Below are positions 7,143-8,008 of a stretch of DNA of 8,008 nt, piece after piece. Position 1 is the stretch's first letter. Each line of letters opens with the position of its first letter. The notes below the pieces were generated by a model. The model was not told the origin of the DNA. It made no database searches and saw only the letters and a list, made by a program, of their open reading frames with translations. The translations under genes and the position numbers were made by a program. Origin of the DNA: Kiritimatiellia bacterium (GTDB lineage: Bacteria > Verrucomicrobiota > Kiritimatiellia > RFP12 > UBA1067); the NCBI GenBank assembly GCA_017459225.1, contig JAFUDL010000168.1:1-8008 (forward strand). The letters are read 5' to 3'.

Positions 7143-7424
7143 TCAGGCAATCGTCCCATTGCTATTACCCGAAAGAAGCACCTCGCGTAAAACATGACCT
7201 TCACACTTTGGACCGACTACTCCTTCCCGTTCCAAAAGCTCTATCAGCCGAACTGCATGGCTGTATCCAATTCCCATGCCTCGCTGAAGGCGCGCCGCTG
7301 AGGTACATTCTGCGGATTTCACAAAAGCCACAGCCTCTTCGTACAAAGCATTGACTTTGGCATCTTTCTTAACTTCAAGAACCTCGTTGGAAGATTCTTC
7401 GTTGATCTTCTTCTCAGCTTTCAT
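7143..7424 (-). CDS. Stand-alone FtsK-gamma (winged-helix) domain protein
   Basis: This is a 93-aa protein. Residues about 26-85 (LYEEAVAFVKSAECTSAARL, QRGMGIGYSHAVRLIELLER, EGVVGP, REVLL) match the gamma domain found at the C-terminus of FtsK/SpoIIIE translocases. There that winged helix reads KOPS/SRS-type orienting motifs and, in FtsK, activates XerCD. Here no motor or membrane domain precedes it, only a ~25-residue charged leader (MKAEKKINEESSNEVLEVKK). The start at 7424 follows AAGGAG by seven bases. It lies downstream of a sigma-54 promoter and a 15-codon reading frame. It may act as a DNA-binding regulator or as an FtsK/Xer modulator; the fold call is firm and the role is inference. 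Confidence 0.87.
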   Translation of the reverse strand: MKAEKKINEESSNEVLEVKKDAKVNALYEEAVAFVKSAECTSAARLQRGMGIGYSHAVRLIELLEREGVVGPKCEGHVLREVLLSGNSNGTIA

Positions 7425-7450
7425 CGTCTTCTCCTTTTTCAGTTGTCGCT

Positions 7451-7498
7451 TTACTTGAAGAGCTTAACCAATACGGCAATCAGTATGGCTACTAACAT
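7451..7498 (-). CDS. Predicted 15-aa hydrophobic microprotein or leader peptide
   Basis: ATG at 7498 opens a 15-codon frame, MLVAILIAVLVKLFK, ending in TAA at 7453-7451. AAGGAG (7511-7506) lies seven bases upstream, as good as the sites of the neighbouring genes. The frame sits between the sigma-54 promoter (7545-7561) and the FtsK-gamma gene, 26 bases before that start. The peptide is a run of hydrophobic residues with a positive C-terminal end, like tiny single-pass or membrane-surface peptides, although twelve apolar residues are short for a full membrane span. It may be a functional stress microprotein or a leader that couples translation to the next gene. Very short frames can arise by chance, so this rests on the ribosome site, position and composition. 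Confidence 0.55.
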   Translation of the reverse strand: MLVAILIAVLVKLFK

Positions 7499-7524
7499 GT
7501 TTATTCTCCTTGTCGCTATCAATC

Positions 7525-7537
7525 TCGTGTTTCACGA
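7525..7537 (-). other. Small hairpin at the predicted 5' end of the sigma-54 transcript
   Basis: TCGTG and CACGA flank a three-base loop. The predicted start from the promoter at 7545-7561 is near 7535, so the stem would sit at the very 5' end of the mRNA, where such stems can stabilise a transcript. The stem is only five base pairs. Confidence 0.3.
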
Positions 7538-7544
7538 CAATGAG

Positions 7545-7561
7545 AGCAATCTATGTGCCAT
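7545..7561 (-). promoter_or_regulatory. Sigma-54 (-24/-12) promoter for the microprotein/FtsK-gamma unit
   Basis: On the minus strand the site reads ATGGCACATAGATTGCT, nearly the perfect consensus TGGCACG-N4-TTGCW. GG (7559-7558) and GC (7547-7546) are exactly ten bases apart. The predicted start near 7535 gives about 37 bases to the microprotein ATG and about 110 to the FtsK-gamma ATG. This is the best sigma-54 promoter in the window and points at genes beside the sigma-54 activator. Confidence 0.85.
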
Positions 7562-7690
7562 CACAATTCTAATCTAAGAAACTATCAATTCACCATATCT
7601 TATCACCATAATTCAAGATTAAGACCCCGTAAAACCACACATTTCATATAGTTACTTATATTCATATATAATATCCATATAAAACATGTG

Positions 7691-7734
7691 CCATACGCGG
7701 GGACTGTCCCCACCATACGCGGGGACTGTCCCCA
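7691..7734. repeat. Two perfect tandem 22-bp units, each with a REP-like palindrome
   Basis: Bases 7691-7712 and 7713-7734 are identical. Each unit starts CCATACGC and contains the perfect 13-base palindrome GGGGAC-T-GTCCCC (7699-7711 and 7721-7733). Palindromes of this kind are dispersed in many bacterial genomes and are often linked to REP-associated HUH (IS200-like) transposases. No transposase is in the window. In RNA each copy would form a tight six-base-pair stem. Confidence 0.85.
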
Positions 7735-7735
7735 C

Positions 7736-7759
7736 GGAGTTCCCAGAGTTGGGGACTCC
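7736..7759. repeat. 9-bp stem-loop next to the REP-like units
   Basis: GGAGTTCCC, the loop AGAGTT and GGGGACTCC form a nine-pair stem with one G-U pair. It starts two bases after the second 22-bp unit. The right arm repeats the GGGGAC core of the units, so this is probably a diverged member of the same repeat cluster. No T-run follows, so it is not an obvious terminator. Confidence 0.55.
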
Positions 7760-8008
7760 TATGAGAACAATTGTCAATAGGCCATCGCGAAGCGATTCCG
7801 CCGATCTGGGAAGCAAGTGATGTCTGTCTCCTATTCGCGCTCTGGAACTGTTCGTTCCCGCGCATCTTATAATGCGTCTGCGGGGGTGCCACCTGTCCCG
7901 CGCATTCATGGATGCGGTCCCGTCACCGCACTCGCCCGCGACGCGACATCTGTGCTTTCCTGCAAATCTTCGGGCCCGCCTCCGTCTGACGGTCCGCGAC
8001 GTGCGCGC

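Larger units (their letters stand above)
7562..8008. other. Gene-poor intergenic region, AT-rich then GC-rich
   Basis: No convincing gene is seen. Bases about 7562-7690 are strongly AT-rich (TATAAT at 7667-7672 without a good -35) and would contain any upstream activator sites for the sigma-54 promoter. From 7691 the DNA is GC-rich and full of small inverted repeats: the tandem REP-like units, the 7736-7759 hairpin, ATCGC-GAA-GCGAT (7784-7796), ACAATTGT (7767-7774) and a CGCAT...ATGCG stem (7901-7916). The 10-mer TCCCGCGCAT occurs at 7856 and 7896. Reading frames of 76-85 codons on the minus strand run straight through the repeats and look spurious. An open plus frame from 7872 to the edge lacks a ribosome site. 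Confidence 0.6.

Noticed and set aside
7691..7734. CRISPR array
   Set aside because: There are only two units, directly abutting with no spacer, and each contains a full palindrome; no cas genes are present.
7662..7909. Two overlapping minus-strand reading frames of 76 and 85 codons
   Set aside because: Both run through the tandem repeats in different frames, lack a ribosome site, and show no recognisable domain.
7872..8008. Start of a plus-strand gene running off the window
   Set aside because: The ATG overlaps a TATAAT, there is no ribosome site or -35, and the residues match nothing I recognise; 45 open codons are expected by chance in GC-rich DNA.

Overview
The window looks like chromosomal DNA of a GC-rich Gram-negative bacterium. 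A member of the PVC superphylum (Kiritimatiellota or Lentisphaerota type, often from animal guts) is my best guess. The reasons are a secreted GH106-like glycosidase beside a Tat-exported phosphoesterase, strong AGGAGG-type ribosome sites, sigma-54 control, and GGGGAC-T-GTCCCC palindromes in intergenic DNA. This placement is inference, because no rRNA or other taxonomic marker is present.

Layout. (1) 2-1051, plus strand: the 3' part of mutL, cut by the window edge. (2) 4389-1167, minus strand: a two-gene operon with its own sigma-70-type promoter (4465-4493). It encodes a Tat-exported calcineurin-like metallophosphoesterase and then a signal-peptide-bearing GH106/alpha-L-rhamnosidase-like enzyme. 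The glycosidase frame is stopped by TGA at 1169-1167. The same frame continues for 31 more codons that look like the family's normal C-terminal tail, up to a TAG at 1073-1071. (3) 4554-7561: a compact sigma-54 locus. An RtcR-like AAA+ sigma-54 activator (5085-6716) is followed by a DUF1232 (YkvA-like) gene. A DUF1232 paralogue lies divergently upstream. A stand-alone FtsK-gamma (winged-helix) protein, preceded by a predicted 15-residue hydrophobic microprotein, lies convergently downstream. Good -24/-12 promoters sit in front of the upstream DUF1232 gene (4949-4965) and in front of the microprotein/FtsK-gamma unit (7545-7561). (4) 7562-8008: an AT-rich then GC-rich intergenic stretch with no convincing gene. 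It carries a perfect 22-bp tandem duplication with a REP-like palindrome, and a 9-bp hairpin.

The most interesting part is region 3. The activator has the RtcR ATPase core and C-terminal layout, but I see no RtcB/RtcA genes and no recognisable CARF signature. The sigma-54 promoters instead point at the DUF1232 gene and at the microprotein/FtsK-gamma unit. I infer a self-contained inducible response, perhaps to envelope or DNA/chromosome stress. The signal and the function are unknown.
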